DNA of 32,188 bases from Gemmatimonas sp. (GTDB lineage: Bacteria > Gemmatimonadota > Gemmatimonadetes > Gemmatimonadales > Gemmatimonadaceae): the NCBI GenBank assembly GCA_021154325.1, contig JAJKIR010000208.1:1-32188 (forward strand), in the 5' to 3' direction. The notes under the pieces were generated by a model. That model made no database searches and was not told the DNA's origin. It saw only the letters and a list, made by a program, of their open reading frames with translations. Positions 1-11,898 of the stretch are shown one piece after another. Position 1 is the first letter of the stretch. Each line of letters starts with the position of its first letter. Position numbers and translations under genes: made by a program.

Positions 1-46
1 ACGCGGATGGTGACGGCCTCACCGACGGCGCGTCTGACAGTATGCC

Positions 47-745
47 ATGATTCGTTTCACCAAAGTCACCAAGGATTACCCCCGGCTCGGCGCAGCCCTG
101 AACGACGTGTCCTTCAGCGTCGCCAAGGGAGAGTTCGTCTTTCTCACGGGGCCGAGCGGCGCGGGGAAGAGCACGATCCTCAAGCTCATCTACATGGAGG
201 AGCGGCCCACCGATGGCGAGGTTCGCGTCGCGGGCCTCAGCTCGGTCACGATTCGGCCGCGCGACATCCCGAAGCTCCGCCGGAAGCTGGGCATCGTCTT
301 TCAGGATTTCCGGCTGCTCGAGGACCGAACGGCCGAAGCGAACGTCGCCTTTGCGCTCGAGGTCACAGGGACGCCGCGCTCGGCGATTGGCGGCAAGGTG
401 AGCCGCGCTCTCACGCAGGTGGGGCTCGCGTCGAAGGCAACCTCGTACCCGCGTGAGCTGTCTGGCGGCGAGCAGCAGCGCGTGGCGATCGCTCGTGCCC
501 TCGTGAATGATCCCGTGCTGCTCATCGCCGACGAGCCGACGGGCAACCTCGACGACCGCGCAACGCGCGGCGTCTTTCAGCTGTTGCGAGACATCAACGC
601 GAGCGGCACCGCCGTTCTGATGGCGACGCACAACCTCGACCTGATTCGCCGCTCCGATTACCGGTCGATCGAGCTGAATCGTGGCAAGATCGTCTTCGAC
701 TCCGCCGAGGCGGCGCGAGCAGCCATCGAACGCTTCGCGGAATAA
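47..745 (+). CDS. ftsE: Cell-division ABC ATPase FtsE
   Basis: ATP-binding subunit of the FtsEX complex, which sits at the inner face of the cytoplasmic membrane at the septum and transmits ATP hydrolysis to cell-wall hydrolysis in the periplasm. The 232-aa product has every ABC motif: Walker A GPSGAGKS at residues 35-42, Q-loop Gln86, signature LSGGEQ at 138-143, Walker B VLLIADEP at 157-164 and switch His195. Length and motif spacing match FtsE. The next gene, five bases downstream, encodes FtsX, which separates FtsE from the related LolD/MacB-type ATPases. ATG at 47 is chosen because the conserved N-terminal strand ([12 protein letters not shown]) starts there. Only 46 bases precede it in the window and no promoter can be judged. 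Confidence 0.95.
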   Translation: MIRFTKVTKDYPRLGAALNDVSFSVAKGEFVFLTGPSGAGKSTILKLIYMEERPTDGEVRVAGLSSVTIRPRDIPKLRRKLGIVFQDFRLLEDRTAEANVAFALEVTGTPRSAIGGKVSRALTQVGLASKATSYPRELSGGEQQRVAIARALVNDPVLLIADEPTGNLDDRATRGVFQLLRDINASGTAVLMATHNLDLIRRSDYRSIELNRGKIVFDSAEAARAAIERFAE

Positions 746-750
746 TAGCC

Positions 751-1599
751 ATGCCCGCCGTTCGCGATTCCCTTTTTGCCTTCCGACGCGCGCCGCTCCT
801 GAGCGCGCTGAGCATAACGACGATCGCCTTCTCGCTGTTCGCGGTGGGGCTCTTCGGGCTCGTAGTCGTCAACATTCGCCAGGCGCTCGAACGCGTCGAG
901 GAGCGCGTGGAGATTCGCGCGTTCGTCGCCGAGAAGACGCCGGTGGAGCAGATCGCCCTCGCGGCCAACGAAGTGGCCAAGTACGCCGAGGTCCAGAGCG
1001 TGGATCTCGTGACGCAGGAGCAGGCGCTCGAGCGGGCACGTCGCGAGCTGGGCGAGTTCAAGGATGTGTTCGAGGCGGAATTTCTGCCGCCGTCGCTGGA
1101 CGTTCACCTCAAGTCTGGCTTCCGTGATCCAGCCACCGTTCATCAGGTCGCCGACCGATTGAAGGCTCTGAGCTTCGTCGAGGACGTGCGCTTCGGTGAA
1201 GAGTGGATCACCCAACTTTATCGTTTACGAAACATCGCAGGCGTCGCCGCTGTCGCGCTGGGACTCGCGTTCGCCGCGGTGGCGATAATCATCATCGGCG
1301 CAACGATCCGCATGGCCGTGCTGGCGCGAAGCCGTGAGATCTCGATCATGCGCCTCGTGGGCGCGACGGACGGCTACATCAGGCGCCCCTTCCTGATCGA
1401 AGGGTTCGTCAAAGGCATTCTCGGTGGCGCGCTCGCGCTCGGACTCACCTGGCTCGCGATCCACGTCGTGAGTGGCTATCTCAGCTTCCAGACGGTGTTC
1501 TTCGACCAGCGGCTCGCGCTTGTCGGCTTGGCCGCGGGCGCGATGATGGGCCTCGTTGGTAGCGCGTTCTCCGTCGGGCGGCATCTGCCGCAGGTGTGA
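751..1599 (+). CDS. ftsX: Cell-division membrane protein FtsX
   Basis: Integral membrane partner of FtsE. The 282-aa protein has one N-terminal transmembrane segment (about residues 15-40), a periplasmic domain of roughly 120 residues, and three further membrane segments (about 165-195, 215-240 and 250-270). This is the FtsX topology. The loop RSREISIMRLVGAT before the third helix is characteristic of the FtsX/MacB permease family. The periplasmic domain is the part expected to recruit a hydrolase activator, and an EnvC-like protein is encoded immediately downstream, overlapping the FtsX stop codon. It lies five bases after ftsE, so the two are almost certainly co-transcribed. Confidence 0.94.
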   Translation: MPAVRDSLFAFRRAPLLSALSITTIAFSLFAVGLFGLVVVNIRQALERVEERVEIRAFVAEKTPVEQIALAANEVAKYAEVQSVDLVTQEQALERARRELGEFKDVFEAEFLPPSLDVHLKSGFRDPATVHQVADRLKALSFVEDVRFGEEWITQLYRLRNIAGVAAVALGLAFAAVAIIIIGATIRMAVLARSREISIMRLVGATDGYIRRPFLIEGFVKGILGGALALGLTWLAIHVVSGYLSFQTVFFDQRLALVGLAAGAMMGLVGSAFSVGRHLPQV

Positions 1600-2825
1600 T
1601 GGCCTGGCGCGGGATACGGCGTGAGCGCGGCGCGCGGGGTGCGGGACGCGCGACGTGGGACGCGCTATTCGGAGCACTCCTCTTGCTTGCCAGCGTGTCG
1701 ATTCCGCTGCACGCGCAGGACAAGCTCCGCTCGCAGCGCGAGGAGCTCGACCGCATTCGGCAGGAGCGCGCCGATCTCGAGCGCCGCATGCTCGAGCTCC
1801 GCGCGAACGTCCACGACCTCTCGGAGGAAGTGGCGAACCTCAATGCCCGCCGCTCGGCCACCGAGCGTCTGGTCGCGGCGCTGGATCGTCAGCTCGCGAG
1901 CATCAACAGCGACGTCGATTCCGCGACGCAGAGCATGGTGCGCACCGAGGGCGAGCTGACCGACAAGCGCGCGACGCTCAGGCGACGGCTCGTGGACATT
2001 TACAAGCGCGGCCCGCTCTTCACGGCGCAGGCGCTGCTGTCCGCCCAATCGTTCGGGGAGCTGATCGCGCGATACAAATATCTGCACACGCTGGCGCTGC
2101 ACGATCAGGCGCTCGTGGCGCGGGTGGAGCAGCTGCGCGATCAGGTGGCGCAGGAGCGCGATCGACTCGTTCATCTGCAGGAGGCGCTGGAGCAGAATCG
2201 CAACGACAAGCGCATGGAGGAGGACAACCTCCGGGATCTCGAGCGCGAGCGCGAGTCGAAGCTCGCGGAGGCGCAGCTCAGCGCGCGACGCGCGGAGCAG
2301 AGCCTCGACAAGCTGCGCCGGACGGAAGCGCAGCTCACGAGCACCATCGCGTCTCTGGAGGCGGAGCGCCGTCGAGCCGAAGGCACGCGCGGGAGCGCCA
2401 TCCGCAGCGCGAGCACGATCAAGACGAGCGACTACGGTCAGCTCGACTGGCCCGTCGACGGGCCGCTCGTCTACTCGTACGGCAAGACCCAGACGGCAAG
2501 CAACACGACGATCCGGTGGAATGGCGTCGGCATCCGCGCGGCTGTCGGCACCCCTGTCCGCGCCGTAGCCGGGGGGACGGTGGTGAGCGTCGGATCGTTA
2601 GGCACCTACGGCACGACGATCATCGTCGAGCACGGGGGCGGTGACTACTCGATCTACGGATCCCTCGCGCGTGCCGACGTCACGCTCCGCGAGACGGTCA
2701 CCAAGGGCCAGCAGCTCGGCACGGTCGGCATCTCCGATCCCGACCTTCCGCCGCATCTACACTTCGAGATTCGCCACGGGGGCCCGGCCGTGGATCCCGC
2801 CAGCTGGCTGCGCGGCGAGCGTTAG
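1596..2825 (+). CDS. envC: EnvC-like periplasmic activator of cell-wall amidases
   Basis: Exported coiled-coil protein with a C-terminal LytM/M23-like domain. A signal peptide covers residues 1-40 (Arg-rich start, hydrophobic ALFGALLLLASVSI, cleavage after LHA). A long coiled coil rich in Glu, Arg and Leu runs from about 42 to 265, and the LytM fold from about 283 to 405. The first zinc-site positions are replaced (WNGVGI at 308-313 where active enzymes have HxGxDI; YGSL where they have YxHL), and only HLHFE at 387-391 remains. The domain is therefore probably catalytically dead, as in EnvC, which activates amidases rather than cutting peptidoglycan. GTG at 1596 or ATG at 1599 both overlap the ftsX stop, indicating translational coupling. 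No amidase gene is in the window. Confidence 0.88.
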   Translation: MMAWRGIRRERGARGAGRATWDALFGALLLLASVSIPLHAQDKLRSQREELDRIRQERADLERRMLELRANVHDLSEEVANLNARRSATERLVAALDRQLASINSDVDSATQSMVRTEGELTDKRATLRRRLVDIYKRGPLFTAQALLSAQSFGELIARYKYLHTLALHDQALVARVEQLRDQVAQERDRLVHLQEALEQNRNDKRMEEDNLRDLERERESKLAEAQLSARRAEQSLDKLRRTEAQLTSTIASLEAERRRAEGTRGSAIRSASTIKTSDYGQLDWPVDGPLVYSYGKTQTASNTTIRWNGVGIRAAVGTPVRAVAGGTVVSVGSLGTYGTTIIVEHGGGDYSIYGSLARADVTLRETVTKGQQLGTVGISDPDLPPHLHFEIRHGGPAVDPASWLRGER

Positions 2826-2834
2826 GACACGCGA

Positions 2835-3053
2835 ATGACCGTCGTGACGAAGCGATGCACCGTCTGCGCGCGTTTTCGCGCGTACGAGATCGATGACCGT
2901 TACTGCGTCGTGTGTGGACACGAGGCGCTGGAGAGCGAGTGTGCGTGCGGTCGGCGCTACGACTACCTCCGCACCGAAGACGACGACACCACCCTGCACT
3001 GCCCGCGCTGCGGAAAGGTCCTCCGCGGCCGTCAGAAAGAGTACGATGCCTGA
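2835..3053 (+). CDS. Small zinc-ribbon protein, unknown function
   Basis: A 72-aa protein with eight cysteines: CxxC at 8/11, CxxC at 24/27, CxC at 36/38 and CxxC at 56/59. This could hold two zinc ions in a double zinc-ribbon. It has no signal peptide or membrane segment and ends in a short basic tail, so it should be cytoplasmic. It starts nine bases after the envC-like stop and is followed 40 bases later by the endonuclease IV gene, so it may belong to either transcript. The regular cysteine spacing and tight packing argue that it is real. I do not recognise the family; zinc-ribbon proteins can bind nucleic acids or proteins, and nothing here decides between them. Confidence 0.72.
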   Translation: MTVVTKRCTVCARFRAYEIDDRYCVVCGHEALESECACGRRYDYLRTEDDDTTLHCPRCGKVLRGRQKEYDA

Positions 3054-3093
3054 GCGGCGCCATCGTACCACCTGACTCAACAGCTTCACCGCA

Positions 3094-4053
3094 ATGAAAC
3101 AGAAAAAAGCCCCGAAGAAGGCTGCCGCTGCGAAGGGCCGGCACCGCTCGCCGAATCGTACAGACCGGAAGGCGCGGACTGCTGCGAGCGATCTACTCCT
3201 CGGGGCTCACATCTCCATCGCCGGGGGTACGCACGAAGCTCCCGCGCGCGCCAAGGCGATCGGCGCGACAGCGATGCAGATCTTCACCAAGCTCGCGCAG
3301 CGCTGGGCCGAGCGCAGCTGCGCAGACGACGAGTGTATCGACTTCCGCCGCGCGCTCGCCGAAACGAAGGTGCGTGCAACGGTGGCGCATGATTCGTATC
3401 TGATAAACCTCGCGAGCCCCGACCCGACACTCCGCCGTCGCTCGATCGAATCGTTCGTCGCCGAGCTCGCCCGCTGCGAGGCGCTCGGGCTGCAGTATCT
3501 CGTCTCACATCCGGGGAATTACATCGACGAGCGTGAGAGCGGCATCCAGCGAAACGCCGATGCGATCAGCGAGGCACTCGAGCGCGTGCCAGGAAAGACG
3601 GTGCTCTGCATGGAGCTGACATCGGGTTCGGGCACCGCGATCGGCAGCTCGTTCGAGGAGCTCGCCGCGCTGATCGCGAGGGTCTCTCCCACCGTGCGCG
3701 AGCGAATGGGCGTCTGTGTCGACACTTGCCACGCGTATTCCGCGGGCTACGATCTGGTGAACGACTACGATGGCGTTTGGCGGCACTTTGCTGACGTGGT
3801 GGGGATGGAGCGCCTTCGGGTGCTGCACTTGAACGATTCGAAGACCCCATTCGGCTCCCGTCGCGACCGGCACGAGCTGATCGGCGAAGGATCGCTCGGG
3901 CCAGCTCCGTTTCGTCGCATCATGACCGATGAGCGACTCGTCGACATTCCCAAGCTCATCGAGACGCCGAAGCTCGACGACGCAACCAGGACGGACTCGC
4001 GCATGCTGGCTCGACTGCGACGCTACGCGGCGGGGAGCGCGACCCGCACCTAA
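3094..4053 (+). CDS. nfo: Endonuclease IV (AP endonuclease)
   Basis: Zinc-dependent TIM-barrel enzyme that cuts DNA 5' to abasic sites in base-excision repair. The metal-ligand set can be followed through the 319 residues: His99 (AHDSYLIN), His139 (SHPG), Glu174 (MELTSGSG), Asp210 and His213 (VDTCH), His245 (LHLNDSK), Asp258 and His260 (DRHELIGEG) and Glu290 (LIETP). The family core starts near residue 35. Before it is a basic Lys/Arg/Ala-rich extension of about 33 residues that E. coli Nfo lacks and that may add DNA affinity. ATG at 3094 is used; a later start would remove the tail but no better codon is obvious before the core. Confidence 0.95.
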   Translation: MKQKKAPKKAAAAKGRHRSPNRTDRKARTAASDLLLGAHISIAGGTHEAPARAKAIGATAMQIFTKLAQRWAERSCADDECIDFRRALAETKVRATVAHDSYLINLASPDPTLRRRSIESFVAELARCEALGLQYLVSHPGNYIDERESGIQRNADAISEALERVPGKTVLCMELTSGSGTAIGSSFEELAALIARVSPTVRERMGVCVDTCHAYSAGYDLVNDYDGVWRHFADVVGMERLRVLHLNDSKTPFGSRRDRHELIGEGSLGPAPFRRIMTDERLVDIPKLIETPKLDDATRTDSRMLARLRRYAAGSATRT

Positions 4054-4110
4054 CCCACTGCCCCTCTCACGGTTAGCGGGTCCATTGCGCTATTGTTCTT
4101 GTCTGCCTCT

Positions 4111-8063
<3,953 letters not shown>

Positions 8064-8262
8064 TCGGGACGGTTCGGTGCGCCGTCGTTGCCTCCGGGCA
8101 AAGACAGAGTTGTAATTGTTCAACTTCGAAACTGCCTGAAACGGCAGAGAAAAGGCCGGGTTCTTCGCTATGGAGATCAGGCATTTTCCGCGCGGTTTCA
8201 GGCCGTTTCGTTTTTCAGAACCGTTGATGCCTGCCCTCGCGAGGAGCTGTCGTCGCTAGACG
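8064..8262. other. Intergenic region with a 17-bp imperfect inverted repeat
   Basis: This 199-bp gap between pckA and the HD-domain gene is less GC-rich than its surroundings. Arms at 8127-8143 (CGAAACTGCCTGAAACG) and 8194-8210 are inverted copies differing at two positions and separated by 50 bases. The right arm is followed by a short T run (GTTTTTC), so the structure might act as a weak terminator for pckA. A smaller AGTTG/CAACT pair lies at about 8109-8126. I see no convincing sigma-70 promoter or ribosome-binding site for the downstream gene. Confidence 0.4.
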
Positions 8263-9516
8263 ATGTCCACGATGGAAATAATTCGCGATCCCCTCTGGAA
8301 CAACGTCGCCGTCGATCCCCTGGCGATGCGACTGGTCGACTCGCCGGCGTTCCAGCGGTTACGCTACGTGCGTCAGCTGGGCCTGGCCTTCCTCGTCTAC
8401 CCGGGCGCGACGCACAGCCGGTTCGAGCACGCGCTCGGCACCTATCACCTGGCCCGACGCGCACTCACGTTGCTGGATGAGCGCGGCGTGCTCGCTGGGA
8501 TCCCGCGCCTCGCGTGCTCCACCGTCAGGATCGCGGCGCTGCTGCACGACATCGGCCATTACCCGTTCTCCCACGCCCTGGAGGAGATCGGGGCCCTGCA
8601 TCACGAGGAAGTTGCTCGTCCGCTGATCACGGAGGGTGCCATCGCCGAGATCCTCCGCGCCGAAATAGGCGACGACACGCCTAACGAGGTCATGGCGCTC
8701 ATCCGGGGCGAGAGTTGGAGTCCGCTCCAGCGGCTCATCTCAGGCTCCATCGATCTCGACAAACTCGACTATCTGCGGCGTGATGCCTTCATGTGCGGCG
8801 TGCCCTACGGCGAGATCGACGTCGACCGGCTGCTGAATTCCCTCACGGTCGTCGAGGGGACATCCGGACCCGAGATCGGCATCATCGAGAAGGGGCTGTC
8901 GGCCCTGGAGTCGCTGCTCTTCGCTCGGTACCAGATGTATCGGAATGTCTACTGGCACCACGCGGTGCGGAGCGCGACCGCGATGTACAAGCGGCTCGTC
9001 GCAGACGCCGTGAATGCGGGCTCACTCGACGCGCAGACGCTGGCTGCCTTCACCGACGAGGGCTTGCTCCACGACCTGGCGCGGCGCGCGCCGAGCCCTT
9101 TGCTCGCCGCGTTGCGAGAGCGCCGGCTCTTCAAACGCGCCTTTCAGTGCCCCGCTGGCGACCTCACCCCCGATGCCGCCGAGTGGATCGCTGACGACCC
9201 TTCACTCACACGCCGCGTTGAGGACGCGCTCGCGCGCGAGCTCGGTCTCAATGCCGGCGAGCTTCTGCTCGACTACCCGACCAAGACTCAAATGCTCGGC
9301 CTCGACCTCCCCGTGCAACGGCGCAATGGTGAGGTCTTCCGCCTCACGGGGAGCAACGTGAGCGCCATCAACCTGCCGAAGCTCGCCGAAGAGTTCTATC
9401 GATCGGCGCGCTGGCTGCGCGTCTTTACCTGCCGGCCGGTCCGGCTGGAGCGGGAGCGCGTACTCGCCCTGGTGACGCGCAGCCGTGATGAAGTACACGA
9501 GCAGCTAACGGCATAG
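8263..9516 (+). CDS. HD-domain phosphohydrolase (COG1078/dGTPase-like)
   Basis: Cytoplasmic metal-dependent phosphohydrolase of 417 aa. The HD signature is complete: His51 and Arg53 (ATHSRFEHALGTYHLA), His95-Asp96 (LLHDIGHYPFSH) with His99 and His104, and a later Asp in ISGSIDLDKLDYLRRD. This arrangement matches the COG1078 group, related to dNTP triphosphohydrolases; some members hydrolyse dNTPs and others have unknown substrates. Start ATG 8263 (MSTMEIIRDP) or ATG 8272 are both possible; neither has a strong Shine-Dalgarno sequence. The gene stands alone between two structured intergenic regions, and its stop is three bases before the 18-bp repeat array. Confidence 0.88.
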   Translation: MSTMEIIRDPLWNNVAVDPLAMRLVDSPAFQRLRYVRQLGLAFLVYPGATHSRFEHALGTYHLARRALTLLDERGVLAGIPRLACSTVRIAALLHDIGHYPFSHALEEIGALHHEEVARPLITEGAIAEILRAEIGDDTPNEVMALIRGESWSPLQRLISGSIDLDKLDYLRRDAFMCGVPYGEIDVDRLLNSLTVVEGTSGPEIGIIEKGLSALESLLFARYQMYRNVYWHHAVRSATAMYKRLVADAVNAGSLDAQTLAAFTDEGLLHDLARRAPSPLLAALRERRLFKRAFQCPAGDLTPDAAEWIADDPSLTRRVEDALARELGLNAGELLLDYPTKTQMLGLDLPVQRRNGEVFRLTGSNVSAINLPKLAEEFYRSARWLRVFTCRPVRLERERVLALVTRSRDEVHEQLTA

Positions 9517-9519
9517 AGA

Positions 9520-9797
9520 GCAGGGACCGACAAAAGAGCGGAGACCGCATGAGAAGCGGGAACCGCAAGAAGATCGGGAACCGCAAAAAAGCCGGGAACC
9601 GCATAAAACGCGGGAACCGCATAAAACGCGGAACCCGCGTGAACGGCGCAACCCGCATGAATGGCGGTGCGAAAAAGGAAGGCGGGCGGTTCGCGCCCGG
9701 CAATCCGGATTCATCCGTCGTTTATGCGGTTACCGCTTCATACGCGGTTTCCGCTGCTCATGCGGCCCCCGCTCCTCATGCGGTTCCCGCTTCTTTC
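9520..9797. repeat. Array of 18-bp repeats in two opposed blocks
   Basis: The left block, 9520-9680, holds about nine tandem units of 18 bp (one is 17 bp), with consensus GCGGGAACCGCATRARAM; the two most alike units start at 9592 and 9610. The right block, about 9723-9797, holds about four units of the same sequence in reverse complement (GCGGTTCCCGC spaced every 18 bp). A spacer of roughly 40 bp lies between. Each unit contains its own small dyad, GCGG-N3-CCGC. The blocks can pair with each other, giving a stem of about 70 bp in RNA or a cruciform in DNA. The array fills the gap between two convergent genes almost exactly. Translated frames across it are six-residue periodic strings and are not believed to be proteins. 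Confidence 0.9.
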
Positions 9798-9807
9798 GTC
9801 GTTGATG

Positions 9808-11637
9808 TCAACGCTTGGGCGCAAACGTCAGCGTCGGTCGCGGACTCGGCTGAATCAACCTCACGGTCTTCACAACACCATTCGCCACCTCGTACTCGAG
9901 GAAGAACCCCGCCGGGATGCCCGTTCCCGTTAGGCGGAAGCGCGTCGGCGAATCGGCGAGCAGCGTGTACACCGGCTGACCCGGCACGGTGAGCTTCAGC
10001 TCCCCGTCGTAGCTCACGTCGATCGAGAGCGCGGGCGCCTCCGAGACGAACGTCCCGGTGAGCTTCCCTGCCTCGTTGGCCGCGAGCACGATCTTGCGCG
10101 TCGTGTCCGGCGCGTCGGGCTTCCGTCCGAACGAGCCGATCCCCTCGAGGTCCAGCGTGCGCACCTTTCCATCCGCGCCGAGCGCGAACGTCACGAACAT
10201 CTGAGCCGTGGCGCGGCTCTGCCAAGTGGCGCGAAAGGTATCGTAATGCCAGTGCTCGAGCGTGCCGTCGAAGGCGGTGCCGTACTTCACGCGAAGCGCG
10301 CCGTTGTCCATGCGCACATTGACGTCACCGTACATGCTGTCAGTGTACACGCCCGCGTACTGGTCGAGCGGCAGCGACGGCTTCGTTCCCATCGCGCGCT
10401 GCGCGAGCCGCTTCTGCTCCGCCTCCTTCCCCTGCGCACGCAGCTTCTCGAACTGCTTCTTGTACTCCGCGTTCCAGTCCCGCGCCGGCTCGTTGAGGAG
10501 CGCGTCGAGCACGCGGTTCATGGTGATCGTCGGCACCGGCGAGCCGTTGGCATTCGTGAGGATCACCAGTCCGATCCTCTCCTCCGGCATGATGGCGACC
10601 ATCGCGCTCATGCCGTCGATGTTGCCGCCGTGCTGATCGAGCTCCCGGCCGCGATAATCCTGGAGAAACCAGCCCATCCCGTACGCCTCGAGGTGGGTGT
10701 ATGGATTGAGCTGCCGGGCGTCGGGACCGACCGGAATCGTCATCTGTGCCATGTGTGTCTCGCCGATCGCGGAGGCGCTCACGAGCGACTTGCCGCCGAC
10801 CTTCCCCTGCGCGAGCTGAAAGCGCACCCACTTGATCATGTCGGCCACATTCGAGTTGATCGAGCCGGCCGGGCCGATGTTGTCGATGTTGTGCCACGGC
10901 ACCGTCATCAGCGTGTCGTTGACGTCGGTGTGCGGCGTGGCGACGTTCGCCTTGCCGGCAAGATCGCGCACCGACGTGTTCGACTCCGTCATGCCTAACG
11001 GCGCGAAGATGCGTTCGCGCACCAGATCGTCCCACGTCGTGCCCGCGGCCTTCGCCGCCGCCTGCCCCGCGGCGAGGAACATGATGTTCTGATAGCCGAA
11101 GTGTGAGCGCACGCTCCACGTCGGCTTGAGGAAACGAACTCGCCGCAGGATCTCATCGCGATTGTAATCGGTCGCGTACCACATCAGGTCACCGCGAACC
11201 AGACCGCTGCGATGCGTGAGCAGATCACGCACGGTGAGCTCGCGCGTCACGTACGGATCGTACAGCTGAAAGCCGGGCAGATACGCGGTCGCGGGATCAT
11301 CCCACTTCATCTTGCCCTGATCGACGAGCATCGCCACGAGCGTCGCCGTGAACGCCTTCGAGGATGATCCGATCGCGAACATCGTGTGCTCGTCGACCGG
11401 CTCACTCTTTCCCATCGTGCGCGTTCCGTAGCCTTTCATCAGGACGATGGAATCGTCCTTCACGACAGCGATGGCAAGACCAGGATCCTTCCAGTCCTGC
11501 ATCGTCTTCGTGATGTATTGATCGAGGCCGGCGAGCGAAGGCTTCGACGCGCTCTTCTGCGCGCGCGCCGGAATGGCGGCGACGGTCAGCGCAGCGGCAG
11601 TGAGCGCGATGCGCCGGAGTGAACGGCGGATATGCAT
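9808..11637 (-). CDS. Exported class C beta-lactamase-family serine hydrolase
   Basis: A 609-aa secreted or periplasmic protein. The signal peptide is residues 1-26 (MHIRRSLRRI, hydrophobic AALTVAA, cleavage after ARA). The penicillin-binding/beta-lactamase domain spans about 35-380 with Ser91-x-x-Lys94, Tyr182-x-Asn184 and His336-Gly-Gly replacing KTG. A C-terminal region of about 170 residues starting at the LDQYAGVYTDSMYG segment resembles the DUF3471-type barrel often attached to these hydrolases. Likely activities are esterase, D-amino peptidase or penicillin-binding; true beta-lactamase activity cannot be assumed. A GAGG Shine-Dalgarno (11645-11648) lies seven bases before the ATG. It is 72 bases downstream of the 62-aa gene and may be transcribed separately. 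Confidence 0.9.
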   Translation of the reverse strand: MHIRRSLRRIALTAAALTVAAIPARAQKSASKPSLAGLDQYITKTMQDWKDPGLAIAVVKDDSIVLMKGYGTRTMGKSEPVDEHTMFAIGSSSKAFTATLVAMLVDQGKMKWDDPATAYLPGFQLYDPYVTRELTVRDLLTHRSGLVRGDLMWYATDYNRDEILRRVRFLKPTWSVRSHFGYQNIMFLAAGQAAAKAAGTTWDDLVRERIFAPLGMTESNTSVRDLAGKANVATPHTDVNDTLMTVPWHNIDNIGPAGSINSNVADMIKWVRFQLAQGKVGGKSLVSASAIGETHMAQMTIPVGPDARQLNPYTHLEAYGMGWFLQDYRGRELDQHGGNIDGMSAMVAIMPEERIGLVILTNANGSPVPTITMNRVLDALLNEPARDWNAEYKKQFEKLRAQGKEAEQKRLAQRAMGTKPSLPLDQYAGVYTDSMYGDVNVRMDNGALRVKYGTAFDGTLEHWHYDTFRATWQSRATAQMFVTFALGADGKVRTLDLEGIGSFGRKPDAPDTTRKIVLAANEAGKLTGTFVSEAPALSIDVSYDGELKLTVPGQPVYTLLADSPTRFRLTGTGIPAGFFLEYEVANGVVKTVRLIQPSPRPTLTFAPKR

Positions 11638-11709
11638 GTGGGTACCTCGGGAGGGAGTCCAACTGGCGCGGCTAATATCGCGCGCCGCGCCCTCTCGCGA
11701 AAGCGCGAG

Positions 11710-11898
11710 TTATCGCGCTTCCACCTGAGCCCCGCGCTCGCGGCCGCGCGCTTCCGCGAGCTTTCGGGCGATGCCCCGATAGAACGCGGCATCGTCGCGC
11801 CGATTGTCTTCCTCGAGGCTCAGCGCCGCGCGCTCGAGCGCGTAGAGGATGTTACCGAGATAAAGCTGAGCGACGGACGCGACCGTCTCGTCACTCAT
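11710..11898 (-). CDS. Small helical protein coupled to PP2C phosphatase
   Basis: A 62-aa protein (MSDETVASVAQLYLGNILY start) with no signal peptide, predicted by eye to be mostly helical: one hydrophobic amphipathic helix over residues 5-28 and a charged helix over 32-55. Its ATG overlaps the phosphatase stop as ATGA, so it is translationally coupled to the PP2C gene, which is the main reason to accept it. A small hairpin (CTCGCG/CGCGAG, 11694-11709) follows its stop directly and may end the transcript, though without a U-tract. I do not recognise the family. A role as a partner or adaptor of the phosphatase/FHA pair is inference from position only. Confidence 0.65.
   Translation of the reverse strand: MSDETVASVAQLYLGNILYALERAALSLEEDNRRDDAAFYRGIARKLAEARGRERGAQVEAR

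Noticed and set aside
4050..4076. CTAACC/GGTTAG pair as a terminator after nfo
   Set aside because: Only six base pairs around a 15-base loop with no T run; not distinguishable from chance.
9520..9797. CRISPR array
   Set aside because: Units are contiguous at 18 bp with no unique spacers, half are inverted, and there are no cas genes nearby.
9425..9992. Possible repeat proteins encoded across the 18-bp array on both strands
   Set aside because: The six-residue periodicity is a by-product of an 18-bp DNA repeat; both strands and several frames are open, and the frames run into the ends of the neighbouring real genes.
9808..11637. Antibiotic-resistance beta-lactamase
   Set aside because: SxxK, YxN and HGG define only the serine-hydrolase fold; the extra C-terminal domain and 609-aa length point to a housekeeping hydrolase or esterase.
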